NCBI RefSeq assembly: GCF_009765275.1
Contig: NZ_VOPH01000010.1
Location: forward strand, 62,001-126,000
Length of the DNA stretch: 64,000 nucleotides
From: Chachezhania sediminis
GTDB taxonomy: Bacteria > Pseudomonadota > Alphaproteobacteria > Rhodobacterales > Rhodobacteraceae
Direction: 5' to 3'
The notes beneath the pieces were generated by a model that was not told where the DNA came from, did not search any database, and worked only from the letters and a program-made list of their open reading frames with translations. The translations under genes and the position numbers were made by a program. Shown one piece after another: positions 42,136 to 51,052 of this stretch; position 1 is the stretch's first letter, and every line of letters starts with the position of its first letter.

Positions 42136-43370
42136 GACGCGGCCTCGTAGATGGTGATGCCGATCGCGGCCTCTTCGACGCCCATCAGCCCGCCGCCGTT
42201 TTCCGCAAGCGCGATGCGCGCGCCGTCGACCTGCCGTGGGCCCGCCTCGCCCCGCAACTGAGTGACGAGTTCGAAGGTCTGCGCCAGCCCGGTGGCGCCG
42301 ATCGGATGGCCCCGGCTTTCCAGTCCCCCGGACGGGTTGAAGGGGATCGATCCGCCCAGGGTCGTGGCGCCACTGACGGCCAGCGCGCCGCCGTCGCCCA
42401 GTTCGGCGAAGCCCAGCAATTCCGACTGCTGCAACTCGCCGAAAGCCGTGGCGTCGTGGCATTCGACCAGGTCGATGTGTTCCGGCCCCAGTCCCGCGAT
42501 CTCGTAGGCCCGGGCCGATGCGGTGCGCGAGATATGCGAGGCATAGTCCGTCGGCGCCCGCCGCCCGCCATGCATCAGGACCGCCGCGCGGACCTTGACG
42601 GCCCTTGCGCGGTTCACCTTCGCCAGACCGGCGGCGTTGCAGACGACGGCCGCCGCCGCCCCGTCCGAAATGGCCGAACACATCGGCAAGGTGAAGGGCC
42701 AGGCGATCAGGCGGGCGCGCAGGATCTCCTCGACCGAGAACGCCTTGCGGAACTGTGCCCTGTCGTTGTGGACCGAATGGCCGTGGTTCTTGGCGGCGAT
42801 GGCCGCGATCTGCTCCATCGTCGTGCCGTATTCCGCCATGTGCCATTTGGCGAAGGCGGCATAGACATCCATGAAGACGGAATGCGGCGTCTCGCGCGCC
42901 AGAGCGTCGGCCGGCGTGGGCGTGTTCCGGCCAAGCTCGGTCAGTCGGCCGATCACCCGGTCGCGGTCCCCCCGCTCCCAGCTGCCTTCGAAGGCGGTCA
43001 TGGACACGGCGCTGTCGGGATGGACCATCTTTTCCGCCCCGATGGCCAGCGCGATGTCGCAGCTTCCCGACCGGATGTGGTTGATTGCCAGGTGCAGGGC
43101 GGTGGTGGCGCTGGCACAGGCATTTTCGACATTGACGATGGGGATCGGCCCCAGTGCGGTATCGCGAAGTGCGATCTGGCCGCGGATACCGTACTGGCCC
43201 TCGATGGCGCCCTGTACCGCATTGCCGAAGAAGGCCGCGCCGATGTCCCGGCTGGCCAGTCCCGCATCCACCAGGGCGCCGGTCACGGCGTCCTCCGTCA
43301 GGTTGCGCAGCGACCGGTCTGCATGGCGGCCAAACCGGGTCATTCCGATCCCGGCGATCCAGATGTCCAT
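42132..43370 (-). CDS. SCP2-type thiolase
   Basis: A 412-residue thiolase of the SCPx/acetyl-CoA acetyltransferase type. The nucleophile Cys is in NVENACASATTAL and the catalytic His in SGGLESRGHPIGATG, so it is fully equipped for thiolysis. No DUF35 partner lies next to it, unlike the thiolase at 13982. The ATG at 43370 follows GGGGAG; upstream in-frame starts are rejected. It is divergent from the SurE gene across an intergenic region with two GntR-type sites. Confidence 0.93.
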   Translation of the reverse strand: MDIWIAGIGMTRFGRHADRSLRNLTEDAVTGALVDAGLASRDIGAAFFGNAVQGAIEGQYGIRGQIALRDTALGPIPIVNVENACASATTALHLAINHIRSGSCDIALAIGAEKMVHPDSAVSMTAFEGSWERGDRDRVIGRLTELGRNTPTPADALARETPHSVFMDVYAAFAKWHMAEYGTTMEQIAAIAAKNHGHSVHNDRAQFRKAFSVEEILRARLIAWPFTLPMCSAISDGAAAAVVCNAAGLAKVNRARAVKVRAAVLMHGGRRAPTDYASHISRTASARAYEIAGLGPEHIDLVECHDATAFGELQQSELLGFAELGDGGALAVSGATTLGGSIPFNPSGGLESRGHPIGATGLAQTFELVTQLRGEAGPRQVDGARIALAENGGGLMGVEEAAIGITIYEAAS

Positions 43371-43440
43371 CAGTTCTCCCCCCCTGGGTTCCCGACGTCC
43401 CCGGTGACTTCCCTCGGGCCGTCGGGAATCACCTAGCATA

Positions 43441-43464
43441 ATGTACAACAATTATGTAGGACAA
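43441..43464. promoter_or_regulatory. Tandem GntR-type operators
   Basis: ATGTACAACAA (43441-43451) and ATGTAGGACAA (43454-43464) each match TTGTNNNACAA with one mismatch, 13 bp centre to centre. They lie between the divergent thiolase-ligase and SurE units and end 23 bp before the SurE start. Confidence 0.62.
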
Positions 43465-43487
43465 TAATGGAAGACGGAGGAACGACC

Positions 43488-44258
43488 ATGCAGCAACTGG
43501 CTGGACACAGGGTGCTTTTGTGCAATGACGACGGGATCGAGGCCGACGGAATCCGGCTTCTGGAACGGTTGGTGAACCCCCATGCGGCGGAAACCTGGGT
43601 CGTGGCCCCGGCGGAAGAGATGTCGGGCGCTTCGCATTCTATCTCGATGCATCTGCCGATCCGTTACCGCAGGGTGGACGACCACCACCACGCGGTGAAG
43701 GGAACACCCACGGATTGTGCATTGATGGGGATCTACGAGATCATGCCGGAAAAGCCGACGCTGCTGCTGTCGGGCATCAACTGGGGTGCCAACCTGGCCG
43801 AGGACCTGACCTATTCCGGCACCGCGTCCGCGGCGATGGAAGGCGCATTGCTGGGCGTGCCCTCGGTCGCGATGAGCCTGGTGCACGCCTTCGAGGAAGT
43901 GCATTGGGCCACCGCCGAACGTTTTGCGCCCGAGGTGATCGCGGGCATTCTGGACGCGGGCATCGCGCCGGGGACATTTGTCAACGTCAACTTTCCGCCG
44001 GTGGCGCCGGACGAGGTGAAGGGCATCCGTGTCTGCCGCCTGGGCCAGCGTCCGCCGGGATCGTTCAAGCCGACCAGGCGCACGGATGCACGTCACAAGG
44101 ACTATTGGTGGATCGAGATCATGCGGGTCGACCACGACGTCGTGCCGGGCACGGATCTTGAGGCGATCGAAAACGGCGAGATCGCGGTCACGCCGATCCA
44201 GCTCGACATGACGGCGGACCGTTCCATGCGGGCGTTGGAGCAGGCATTCGCCGGATAA
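43488..44258 (+). CDS. surE: SurE-family 5'/3'-nucleotidase or phosphatase
   Basis: A 256-residue SurE protein. The metal-binding NDDGI is at residues 13-17, followed by SGASHSIS (46-53) and SGINWGAN (95-102) with the following TYSGTASAAMEG. The ATG at 43488 has GGAGG upstream; the ATG at 43467 lies closer to the operators and has none. SurE normally cleaves nucleoside monophosphates and short polyphosphate and is encoded with pcm. Here it stands in a catabolic locus, divergent from a thiolase, under GntR-type sites. It may dephosphorylate a pathway intermediate or recycle nucleotides made by the ligases and phosphotransferase (inference). Confidence 0.92.
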   Translation: MQQLAGHRVLLCNDDGIEADGIRLLERLVNPHAAETWVVAPAEEMSGASHSISMHLPIRYRRVDDHHHAVKGTPTDCALMGIYEIMPEKPTLLLSGINWGANLAEDLTYSGTASAAMEGALLGVPSVAMSLVHAFEEVHWATAERFAPEVIAGILDAGIAPGTFVNVNFPPVAPDEVKGIRVCRLGQRPPGSFKPTRRTDARHKDYWWIEIMRVDHDVVPGTDLEAIENGEIAVTPIQLDMTADRSMRALEQAFAG

Positions 44259-44343
44259 CATCGCGGCACGGAAGAAGCTGGCGCCGGGCGGCGGATAGGC
44301 CCAGCCCGATGCCCGACCGTTCACCTGTCGTGGCCGTGGAGCC

Positions 44344-44380
44344 GCCTCCGGCGGGAGTATTTTCAAAGAGAAGAAGCCGG
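44344..44380. repeat. Intergenic repeat, half copy (copy 3)
   Basis: Contains GCCTCCGGCGGGAGTATTTT followed by CAAAGAGAAGAAGCCGG, the left half of the element seen at 21797 and 29318, but the right half is absent. The rest of the 357-bp gap 44259-44615 holds no gene that I can support. Confidence 0.65.
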
Positions 44381-44615
44381 ACTCTCCCGGGTCTGCTGAA
44401 CGGTTCCTGCAGCCCGGGCCTGCGGGCGGTGCGTGTTCCGGACCCGGAAGCGATCCGGGCGGATCCGATGGACTGGCGGGCGCAAGGGGACGGCGATCCG
44501 TCTGGTCGGCGCCGGTTGCGACACCGGCGGGCGGCCACACGCGGGGGGTCGTGGACACGGGGCGCAGGTCGCACTAGGCTTGCCTACCGTCACAGCCAGG
44601 GAAGGTCCGACCGAC

Positions 44616-45254
44616 GTGAGCGCCGATACGGAAACCGGCACCGCCAGTGCCGCCGAGACCATCGTCCGAGACATTCTGCGCGGGCTTTACGAGGGGCGCT
44701 ATGTTTCAGGCCAGCGGTTGGTGGAGCCCGACCTGATCGCCCGCTACGGGGTCAGCCGGTCTACGGTCCGCGAGGCGATCAAGCGTCTGGCGGCGCAGGG
44801 CGTGGTCGAAACCCGCCACCATCACGGCGCCCGGATCCTGACGGTGACGAAGGAGGAAGGGCTGAACATCCTGTCGATTGCAGAGCTTCTGGTGGGCCTG
44901 GCCGCCCGGCAGGCGGCGGAACATATCGACCGCGGGACCGCGCGGGCCAACCTTCGGGAAGCGCTGGAGGCGGTGACCACTGCCTCGGCCTCGGGCGACC
45001 GGTTCGACTTCATCCTGGCGCGCAACCGGTTTCACCGCACCCTGGCCCAGATCGCGGGCAGCCGCGTGCTGGAACAGACGCTGGCCAATCTGCACGTCCA
45101 TCTGGTTCGGAACCGGCTGGTCATGGATCCCGAGGCGCGGGCGGCGTCCTACCGCCGGATCGCGGATGCGATCCTGGCGGGCGATCCCGACCGGGCCGAA
45201 GGCGCCGCCCGGTCCCATGTCCGCGTCACGATCGAATACCTGCGGGACAACTGA
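44616..45254 (+). CDS. GntR-family regulator, FadR/FCD subfamily
   Basis: A 212-residue regulator. The winged helix-turn-helix is at about residues 20-70 (GQRLVEPDLIARYGVSRSTVREAIKRLAAQGVV), followed by a helical FCD domain (RNRFHRTLAQIAGSRVLEQTL). The GTG at 44616 follows GGGAAGG; upstream in-frame codons give non-family sequence. It is the second FCD regulator of region 2, sharing the GQRLVE-DL pattern with the one at 28546, and could bind the same TTGTNNNACAA sites. No obvious operator lies directly before it. Confidence 0.9.
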   Translation: MSADTETGTASAAETIVRDILRGLYEGRYVSGQRLVEPDLIARYGVSRSTVREAIKRLAAQGVVETRHHHGARILTVTKEEGLNILSIAELLVGLAARQAAEHIDRGTARANLREALEAVTTASASGDRFDFILARNRFHRTLAQIAGSRVLEQTLANLHVHLVRNRLVMDPEARAASYRRIADAILAGDPDRAEGAARSHVRVTIEYLRDN

Positions 45255-45443
45255 GCCCCGGGGCGTGCCGAAAAGGTGGGCGCGCAGGGGCATGGAATGG
45301 CCGCCAGGCCTTTGGCGCGGTCCAGGCCCGCGGGATCGGGAACGTCATCCACAGGGCAGATTTCGACATGGCGCATGTGCTTGGGGCCGATGCGGTGGTC
45401 GGGACGATACGTGCGACAAGGCCCCCGCGCTGCGTCGCGGGTT

Positions 45444-45471
45444 CCCCTGCCGCCCTGACGGAGGGCAGGGG
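45444..45471 (-). terminator. Hairpin downstream of sodB
   Basis: CCCCTGCC/GGCAGGGG arms enclose a smaller GCCCT/AGGGC hairpin, 9 bp after the sodB stop in the minus direction and about 190 bp after the convergent GntR gene. There is no clear poly-T. Probable terminator. The space 45255-45443 holds no gene. Confidence 0.55.
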
Positions 45472-45479
45472 ACAGAGGA

Positions 45480-46082
45480 TCAGTCCAGGTTCGCCTCGGC
45501 AAAGTCGTAGTTCGCAAGGTTGTCGAGGAAGTTGGTCACATAGTCCGGTCGGCGGTTGCGGAAATCGACGTAGTAGCTGTGTTCCCACACATCGAGGCCC
45601 AGCAGCGCGGTGCCTTCACCAGTGGCCAGCGGGTTCACGCCGTTTGGCGTCCTTGTCACGGCCAGATCGCCTTGGGGGGTCTGGATCAGCCAGGCCCAGC
45701 CGGACCCGAACTGGCCCACCGCCGCGGCCTTGAAGGCCTGTTTGAATTCGTCCACCGCCCCGAAGGTTTCGACCAGCTTCGCTTCCAGCTTGCCGGGGAT
45801 GCCGCCACCCGTCGGAGAAAGGGCGTTCCAGAAATGGACGTGGTTCCAGTGCTGGCTGGCCTGGTTGAAGACGGGGATCAGCGCATCGGTCCCGTAGCTC
45901 TGGACGACGATTTCCTCCAGCGTCTTGCCCTGCAGGTCGGCGTTCTTTTCGACGAAGCCGTTCAGCGCCGTGACATAGGCCTGGTGGTGCTTGTCATGGT
46001 GCAGTTCCAGGGTTTCCTGGTTCATGCCGCGGGCGGCCAGGGCGGATGCGGCATAGCCGAGGGCGGGGAGTTCGAAGGGCAT
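45480..46082 (-). CDS. sodB: Superoxide dismutase (Fe type)
   Basis: A 200-residue Fe/Mn-family superoxide dismutase with metal ligands His28 (LELHHDKHH), the His in HWNHVHFWNAL, and the Asp and His of LDVWEHSYYVDF. FWNALSP and the SGWAWL segment favour the Fe enzyme. It converts superoxide to oxygen and peroxide in the cytoplasm. It is divergent from a SufR-like iron-sulfur regulator, with about 90 bp between the starts. This suggests that the regulator controls it in response to iron or oxidative state. Confidence 0.96.
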   Translation of the reverse strand: MPFELPALGYAASALAARGMNQETLELHHDKHHQAYVTALNGFVEKNADLQGKTLEEIVVQSYGTDALIPVFNQASQHWNHVHFWNALSPTGGGIPGKLEAKLVETFGAVDEFKQAFKAAAVGQFGSGWAWLIQTPQGDLAVTRTPNGVNPLATGEGTALLGLDVWEHSYYVDFRNRRPDYVTNFLDNLANYDFAEANLD

Positions 46083-46129
46083 GGACGGGATCCTTTCCGG
46101 CCGGGGGCTTGCGTCGGAGGGCCCGCGGC

Positions 46130-46163
46130 GATATTAAACCAAGTAGTATCTTTGAAAAATATC
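46130..46163. promoter_or_regulatory. AT-rich divergent promoter with GATATT/AATATC repeat
   Basis: GATATT (46130-46135) and AATATC (46158-46163) form an inverted repeat in the AT-rich patch between sodB and the SufR-like gene. It may be an operator of that regulator, but the arms are only 6 bp. Confidence 0.35.
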
Positions 46164-46172
46164 GGAGGCAAT

Positions 46173-46838
46173 ATGTCAAGCAAAAGCTTGGAAAATTATG
46201 CCTGGTCGCCGCGGGGGCCTGCCGATCGGATCCTGATGCAGTTGAAGATGCATGGGCCTCAGACCTCTGGTCAGACCGGGGAACGGCTGGGGATCACGGG
46301 CGAGGCGGCGCGCCAGCAGCTTGTGAAGCTGGCCGAGGACGGACTGGTGGCCGAGGAACGGCGGTCGCAGGGCCGGGGCCGGCCTTCGGTCTACTGGCAC
46401 CTGACCGATGCCGGGCAGGCGCGGTTCCCGGATACGCACGCCGCCCTGACGGTCGAGATCCTGGCGTCGATCGAGGCGGTGCTGGGCACCGAGGCGCTGG
46501 ATCGGGTCATCGCCGCGCGCGAGGCCCGGACGCAGGCCCAGTACCGGGACGCGCTGTCCGGCTGCGCGTCGTTGAAGGAACGCGTGGAAAAACTGGCCAA
46601 CTTGCGGACCGCCGAAGGCTACATGGCCCGGGCCGAGGACGGGGCGGACGGCGCCATGCTTTTGATCGAGAACCATTGCCCGATCTGCGCCGCCGCCACG
46701 CAGTGCCGCGGCTTCTGCCGGGCGGAGCTGGCGGTGTTCCAGAACGTTTTGGGCGACGGGGCAGAGGTGGAGCGCGTCGAATACCTGCTGGGCGACGGAC
46801 GGCGCTGCACTTACCTGATCCGCACCGCGGTCGGGTGA
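46173..46838 (+). CDS. SufR-like helix-turn-helix regulator with Cys cluster
   Basis: A 221-residue regulator of the SufR/COG2345 type. The N-terminal winged helix (about residues 20-75, GERLGITGEAARQQLVKLAEDG) is followed by a domain ending in clustered cysteines: Cys169, 172, 178, 182 and 212 (ENHCPICAAATQCRGFC ... RRC). These can hold an iron-sulfur cluster as in cyanobacterial SufR. The ATG follows CGGAGG. It is transcribed divergently from sodB, so it probably couples dismutase expression to cluster status. Confidence 0.88.
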   Translation: MSSKSLENYAWSPRGPADRILMQLKMHGPQTSGQTGERLGITGEAARQQLVKLAEDGLVAEERRSQGRGRPSVYWHLTDAGQARFPDTHAALTVEILASIEAVLGTEALDRVIAAREARTQAQYRDALSGCASLKERVEKLANLRTAEGYMARAEDGADGAMLLIENHCPICAAATQCRGFCRAELAVFQNVLGDGAEVERVEYLLGDGRRCTYLIRTAVG

Positions 46839-47102
46839 CCGGCCCGACGTCCCGGCACGGGATGCCCGTCGGACTGCCTGTCAGAAAAGTGGGACACAGC
46901 CACTGCCTCCCCCCGGCCGCGCGGGCGCGGGATCGCCCCGGAAGACCGCCCGGAACGCCGGCCGCCAAGGTTTGCCGCCTGGCCCTGGGGCACCTTCGTT
47001 CGGGACCGCGGCAATGATGGGGACATGTCTTGCAGCGGCTACACGTCGGGCGAACTGTGTGCGACAACGCGGATCTGGCAGACAGAAGGTCAGGGCACCT
47101 GC

Positions 47103-48815
47103 ATGCAGCTTCGGAAGATCAGCGGACCAAGGGCCTTGGGCGGCATCCGCCCCCTGACGCCCGGCCAAATTCCGGCCGAGGTGCTGGCCGGGCTTACGCT
47201 GGCCGCGCTCGCGATACCCGAGGTGATGGGTTATACGAGGATCTCTGGCACGCCGGTGATCACCGGGCTTTACACGATCCTGATCCCATCGGCGCTCTTC
47301 GCGGTCTTTGCATCGTCGCGGCACCTTGTGGTGGGGGCGGATTCGGCAACGGCGGCGATCCTGGCGAGCGGGCTGATCGGCCTGGCCGCGACGGGGACGG
47401 ACCAGTACATGGCGCTGGCCATGGTCCTGGCGCTGATGGTCGGCGTACTGATGCTGATTGCCGCGCTGCTGGGGCTGGGTTTCATGGCCGATTTCCTGTC
47501 GCGTCCGGTGCTAACGGGCTTCCTCACCGGCGTCGGACTACAGGTCGCCCTGAAGGAGGTCGGACGCCTTGTCGCCCTGCCGGGTCCCGGCAACGGCATG
47601 ATCGCGGCCCTGCAGGGCCTGCCACAGGGTTTGCAGCAGGCGAACTGGAGCGCCATCGCCATTGCCGCCGGGACCGCGCTGGTCCTTGGGGCCACCCGGC
47701 GGATCGGCAGCGGCTGGCGGGTCCGCCCGCCCTTTGCGCTGGCCCTGATCTGCATGTCCATCGCGGGTTCCTGGACCTTCGACCTGGGCCGGCTGGTGCC
47801 GCTGGTCGGCCCCATCCCGACCGGCCTGCCGCAACTGGCCCTGCCGCGCGCCGACCTCAGCCTCCAGGTGATCGCGTCCCTTCTGCCCACGGCACTGGCC
47901 ATGGCCGTTGTCGTCCTGGCGCAAAGTGCGGCCACCGCGCGGGCCTACGCCGAAGAGGCCGGTGAAAGCCTGGAAGAAAGCACCGATCTCTACGCCCTGG
48001 GCTTGGCCAATCTGGGCGCGGGGCTGAGCGGGTCCTTCGTGGTCAACGGCAGCCCCACCAAGACGGCCATGGTGGCCGGGGCCGGCGGGCGGACGCAGCT
48101 GTCGCTTCTGGTCATGGCGAGCGTGGTACTGGCGGTGCTGATGTTCCTGACCCGACCGCTGAGTTATGTCCCGATGTCGGTCCTGTCCGGTGTCGTGATC
48201 GTGATCGCGATCGAGCTGACAGATTTCCCCGCGATCCGCGACATCTTTTACAAGCGCCCGGCCGAAGGCTGGATCGCGGTCGCCACGATTGCGGCCGTGG
48301 TTCTGCTGGGGGTGCAGAAGGGCATCGCCTTTGCCGTTCTGATGGCGATCATCAGCCATACGCGCCACGGCTATCGGCCGCTGGACCTTCTGGTCGCCGA
48401 CATGCGTCCCTACGGCGTGGTCGCGCAACCGCTCTCGTCAGGAGCCCAGCTTCGGCCGGGGCTGATGGTTTATCGCTTCACTCATGCGATGTACTTTGCC
48501 AATGCCCAGCAGATGCGGACCGAAATCGCGGACCTCGTCGGACAGGCCGCGCCACCGCTGCAATGGTTCTGCATCGACATCTCGGCCGTGGACGATGTTG
48601 ACTTCACCGCGCAGGCCACGCTGGAAGACCTTCGGAAGATGTTGGCCGACCTTTCGGTCCGGCTGGTCTTCGTCCAGTCGGTGTCCGCCGCGGATGTCCC
48701 GACATGGCGGCAGGTATCCGACCAGTTCGGGTCCGCGTCGGTTTTCCGGGGTCTTGATGACCTTCTGGCGGCTTTTGAGGACGCGCGGCGACCGGCGGAT
48801 GTGCAGCCCCAATAG
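47103..48815 (+). CDS. SulP-family anion transporter with STAS domain
   Basis: A 570-residue SLC26/SulP protein. An N-terminal membrane domain with about ten to twelve helices begins with PGQIPAEVLAGLTLAALAIP and includes GLYTILIPSALFAVFASSRH. A C-terminal STAS domain covers about residues 450-555 (FCIDISAVDDVDFTAQATLEDL). Members carry sulfate, bicarbonate, dicarboxylates or chloride; the ion here is not evident. The ATG at 47103 gives a normal N-terminus, while an in-frame start at 47025 adds an unlikely Cys-rich extension. The 264-bp gap before it shows no other feature. Confidence 0.93.
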   Translation: MQLRKISGPRALGGIRPLTPGQIPAEVLAGLTLAALAIPEVMGYTRISGTPVITGLYTILIPSALFAVFASSRHLVVGADSATAAILASGLIGLAATGTDQYMALAMVLALMVGVLMLIAALLGLGFMADFLSRPVLTGFLTGVGLQVALKEVGRLVALPGPGNGMIAALQGLPQGLQQANWSAIAIAAGTALVLGATRRIGSGWRVRPPFALALICMSIAGSWTFDLGRLVPLVGPIPTGLPQLALPRADLSLQVIASLLPTALAMAVVVLAQSAATARAYAEEAGESLEESTDLYALGLANLGAGLSGSFVVNGSPTKTAMVAGAGGRTQLSLLVMASVVLAVLMFLTRPLSYVPMSVLSGVVIVIAIELTDFPAIRDIFYKRPAEGWIAVATIAAVVLLGVQKGIAFAVLMAIISHTRHGYRPLDLLVADMRPYGVVAQPLSSGAQLRPGLMVYRFTHAMYFANAQQMRTEIADLVGQAAPPLQWFCIDISAVDDVDFTAQATLEDLRKMLADLSVRLVFVQSVSAADVPTWRQVSDQFGSASVFRGLDDLLAAFEDARRPADVQPQ

Positions 48816-49276
48816 ACGGGGATCCACCGGCGATGGGTTCCGGCCAGGTTTCCGTGCCCCGGGTTTGCCTGCAAGAGCATGCTTTGCACGCACCACTTCA
48901 GGAGTGTCTTGTAAGTTTTTGATATTATTTACATAAGACTGACTACAGGCTTAAGGCAGATCCGGGTGGGCGCGGCTGTCGGCAGGCACCTTTGCGTCCG
49001 GTGCAGAACCGGGTTTGCCGAACGCAATCGGACTTTCCGGGGACGCGGACGTCGACCCGCGCGACCATCCGCGGCTCCATCTCTCTGAAGAAGACGATGG
49101 GCGTGGCGGTTTCGGGCGCAGGCAGCGGGCCCTTTCGGGAAAGTCCGTCGCGAGGCAGGCCCGGGCACGCGGATGCAGCACCTGCGCCCCGCCCGGGCTT
49201 CATGACCGATGGGGTCCTGGGCTGGTCCGTGCCTGGTGCCCGGTTCCGGAAGGCCCTGTCGCGACCGGTCTTCCGA
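48816..49276. other. Convergent intergenic region without supported gene
   Basis: Several mutually overlapping frames occur here on both strands, none with a ribosome site or recognisable domain. An AT-rich patch at about 48900-48945 contains loosely inverted arms (GTCTTGTAA ... TTACATAAGAC), possibly a terminator or regulatory element between the convergent SulP and ligase genes. Confidence 0.45.
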
Positions 49277-51028
49277 TCAGTCCCCGGTCTTTAGCAGCTC
49301 GACCATCAGGTCGCGCATCACGAATTTCTGCGGCTTGCCCGTGATCGTCATCGGCAGTTCCTCCACCAGATGGATGTGGCGCGGGACCTTGAAATGGGCG
49401 ATCTGGCCCGTGCAGTGGCTGCGCAGCGCCTCGGCCGTCAGGCCCGCGCCCTCGACCGCGATGACCCAGGCACAGACCTCCTCGCCGAAGCGGTCGTCGG
49501 GGATTCCGAAGACCTGCACGTCGCGCACATGGGGATGGGCGATCAGGAATTCCTCGATCTCGCGCGGATAGATGTTCTCGCCCCCGCGGATGATCATGTC
49601 CTTGATCCGGCCGGTGATGGTGCAGAACCCTTCGTCGTCCAGCACCGCCAGATCGCCGGTGTGCATCCACCCGTCGCGGATCGCCTCGGCCGTGCGTTCC
49701 GGTTCGTCCCAATAGCCCTTCATCACCGAATAGCCGCGGGTGCAAAGTTCGCCCTGCGTGCCCGGCGGCACGATGGCGCCCTCGGCATCGACGATTTTCA
49801 CCTCCAGATGCGGATGCACCCGGCCCACCGTTTCGCAGCGCTTCACCAATGGATCGTCGACGAAGCTTTGGAACGATACGGGCGAGGTTTCGGTCATGCC
49901 ATAGCAGATCGTGACCTCGGACATATGCATCCGGTCGTTGACCTGGCGCATCACCTCGACCGGGCACAGCGCGCCGGCCATCACGCCCGTGCGCAGGCTG
50001 GACAGCTCTCGGGGCTTGGCGTCCAGTTCCGCCAGCATGGCCACGAACATCGTCGGCACACCGTAAAGTGCGGTGCAGCGTTCCGCGCTGACGGTGTCCA
50101 GCGTCTGGGCGGGTTCGAAGGCCTCGCCCGGAAAGACCATCGCGGCGCCCTTGCTGACCGCGCCCAGCACGGCCATCACCATGCCGAAGCAGTGATAGAG
50201 CGGCACCGGGATCGCCAGCCGGTCGGTTTCCGTCAGCTTGATCCGGTCGGTCACGAACCGGGCGTTGTTGATGACGTTGTAATGAGACAGCGTCGCGCCC
50301 TTGGGATGGCCCGTCGTGCCGGAGGTGAACTGGATGTTGATCGCGTCGTCCGGTTGCAGCTTGCGGTCGATCTGCGGCAGGCGCAGCTGCTGGGCCGGGC
50401 CGCCAAGGGCCGCGATCTCGTCGAAACTCCAGGCGCCGGCGGGGGCGTCCTCCATCACGATGACATGGCGGAGTGCGGGCACTTTCACCGCGTGCAGGCG
50501 GCCCTTTTCGGACCGCTCCATCTCTGGCGCCAGCGTGCGGATCATGTCGATGTAGTCCGACGTCTTGAACCGCGGTGCCAGCACCAGCGCGGTGCAGCCC
50601 GACTTGTTCAGCGCATATTCCAGCTCGTTCAGGCGATAGGCGGGATTGATGTTGACCAGGATCACCCCGATCCGTGCCGTGGCGAACTGGGTCAGCACCC
50701 ATTCCAGCCGGTTGGGCGACCAGATCCCCAGCCGGTCGCCCTTTTCCAGTCCCATCGCCAGGAAGCCAGAGGCCAGCGCGTCCACCTCGCGGTCCAGGTC
50801 GTAATAGCTGAGCCTGCGGTCCGGAAAGACCAGCGCATCCCGTGGCCCATAGCGCGACACGGTGTCGGCCAGCATCTGCGGGATCGTGGCATAGACCAGC
50901 GGCGGGACGCTGGGCCCCTGCACATAGGACCGCCCGTCCCGGGGGGCCAGATCCACGGGCACGGGCGCGGCACTGTCCGTCCCGAATGACCTGATCCGGC
51001 CGGCGACGCTTTCATTCAGGATGCTCAT
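49277..51028 (-). CDS. Acyl-CoA ligase (AMP-forming), medium/long-chain type
   Basis: A 583-residue ANL ligase with an N-terminal extension. The P-loop is [17 protein letters not shown], with [35 protein letters not shown], and the terminal Lys in TITGKPQKF. The [10 protein letters not shown] and GYSVMKGYW segments resemble the FadD3/medium-chain subgroup. It lies 24 bp after the ATPase-amidase fusion gene and reads in the same direction. It could therefore activate the acid released by the amidase. Confidence 0.93.
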   Translation of the reverse strand: MSILNESVAGRIRSFGTDSAAPVPVDLAPRDGRSYVQGPSVPPLVYATIPQMLADTVSRYGPRDALVFPDRRLSYYDLDREVDALASGFLAMGLEKGDRLGIWSPNRLEWVLTQFATARIGVILVNINPAYRLNELEYALNKSGCTALVLAPRFKTSDYIDMIRTLAPEMERSEKGRLHAVKVPALRHVIVMEDAPAGAWSFDEIAALGGPAQQLRLPQIDRKLQPDDAINIQFTSGTTGHPKGATLSHYNVINNARFVTDRIKLTETDRLAIPVPLYHCFGMVMAVLGAVSKGAAMVFPGEAFEPAQTLDTVSAERCTALYGVPTMFVAMLAELDAKPRELSSLRTGVMAGALCPVEVMRQVNDRMHMSEVTICYGMTETSPVSFQSFVDDPLVKRCETVGRVHPHLEVKIVDAEGAIVPPGTQGELCTRGYSVMKGYWDEPERTAEAIRDGWMHTGDLAVLDDEGFCTITGRIKDMIIRGGENIYPREIEEFLIAHPHVRDVQVFGIPDDRFGEEVCAWVIAVEGAGLTAEALRSHCTGQIAHFKVPRHIHLVEELPMTITGKPQKFVMRDLMVELLKTGD

Positions 51029-51052
51029 GGCCGTCTCCTCCTCCTCAGGAAC

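Noticed and set aside
42136-42846. Extension of the ligase upstream of the GTG at 42135
   Set aside because: It is fully antisense-like or out of frame to the thiolase, with no ligase sequence. The GTGA overlap explains the start.
44433-44615. Upstream extension of the second GntR protein
   Set aside because: The 61 added residues are Gly/Arg-rich with no family match. The GTG at 44616 has a ribosome site and gives the usual length.
48943-49203. Three overlapping minus-strand frames of about 76-86 residues
   Set aside because: They overlap in different frames, lack ribosome sites and show Arg/Pro-rich chance composition.
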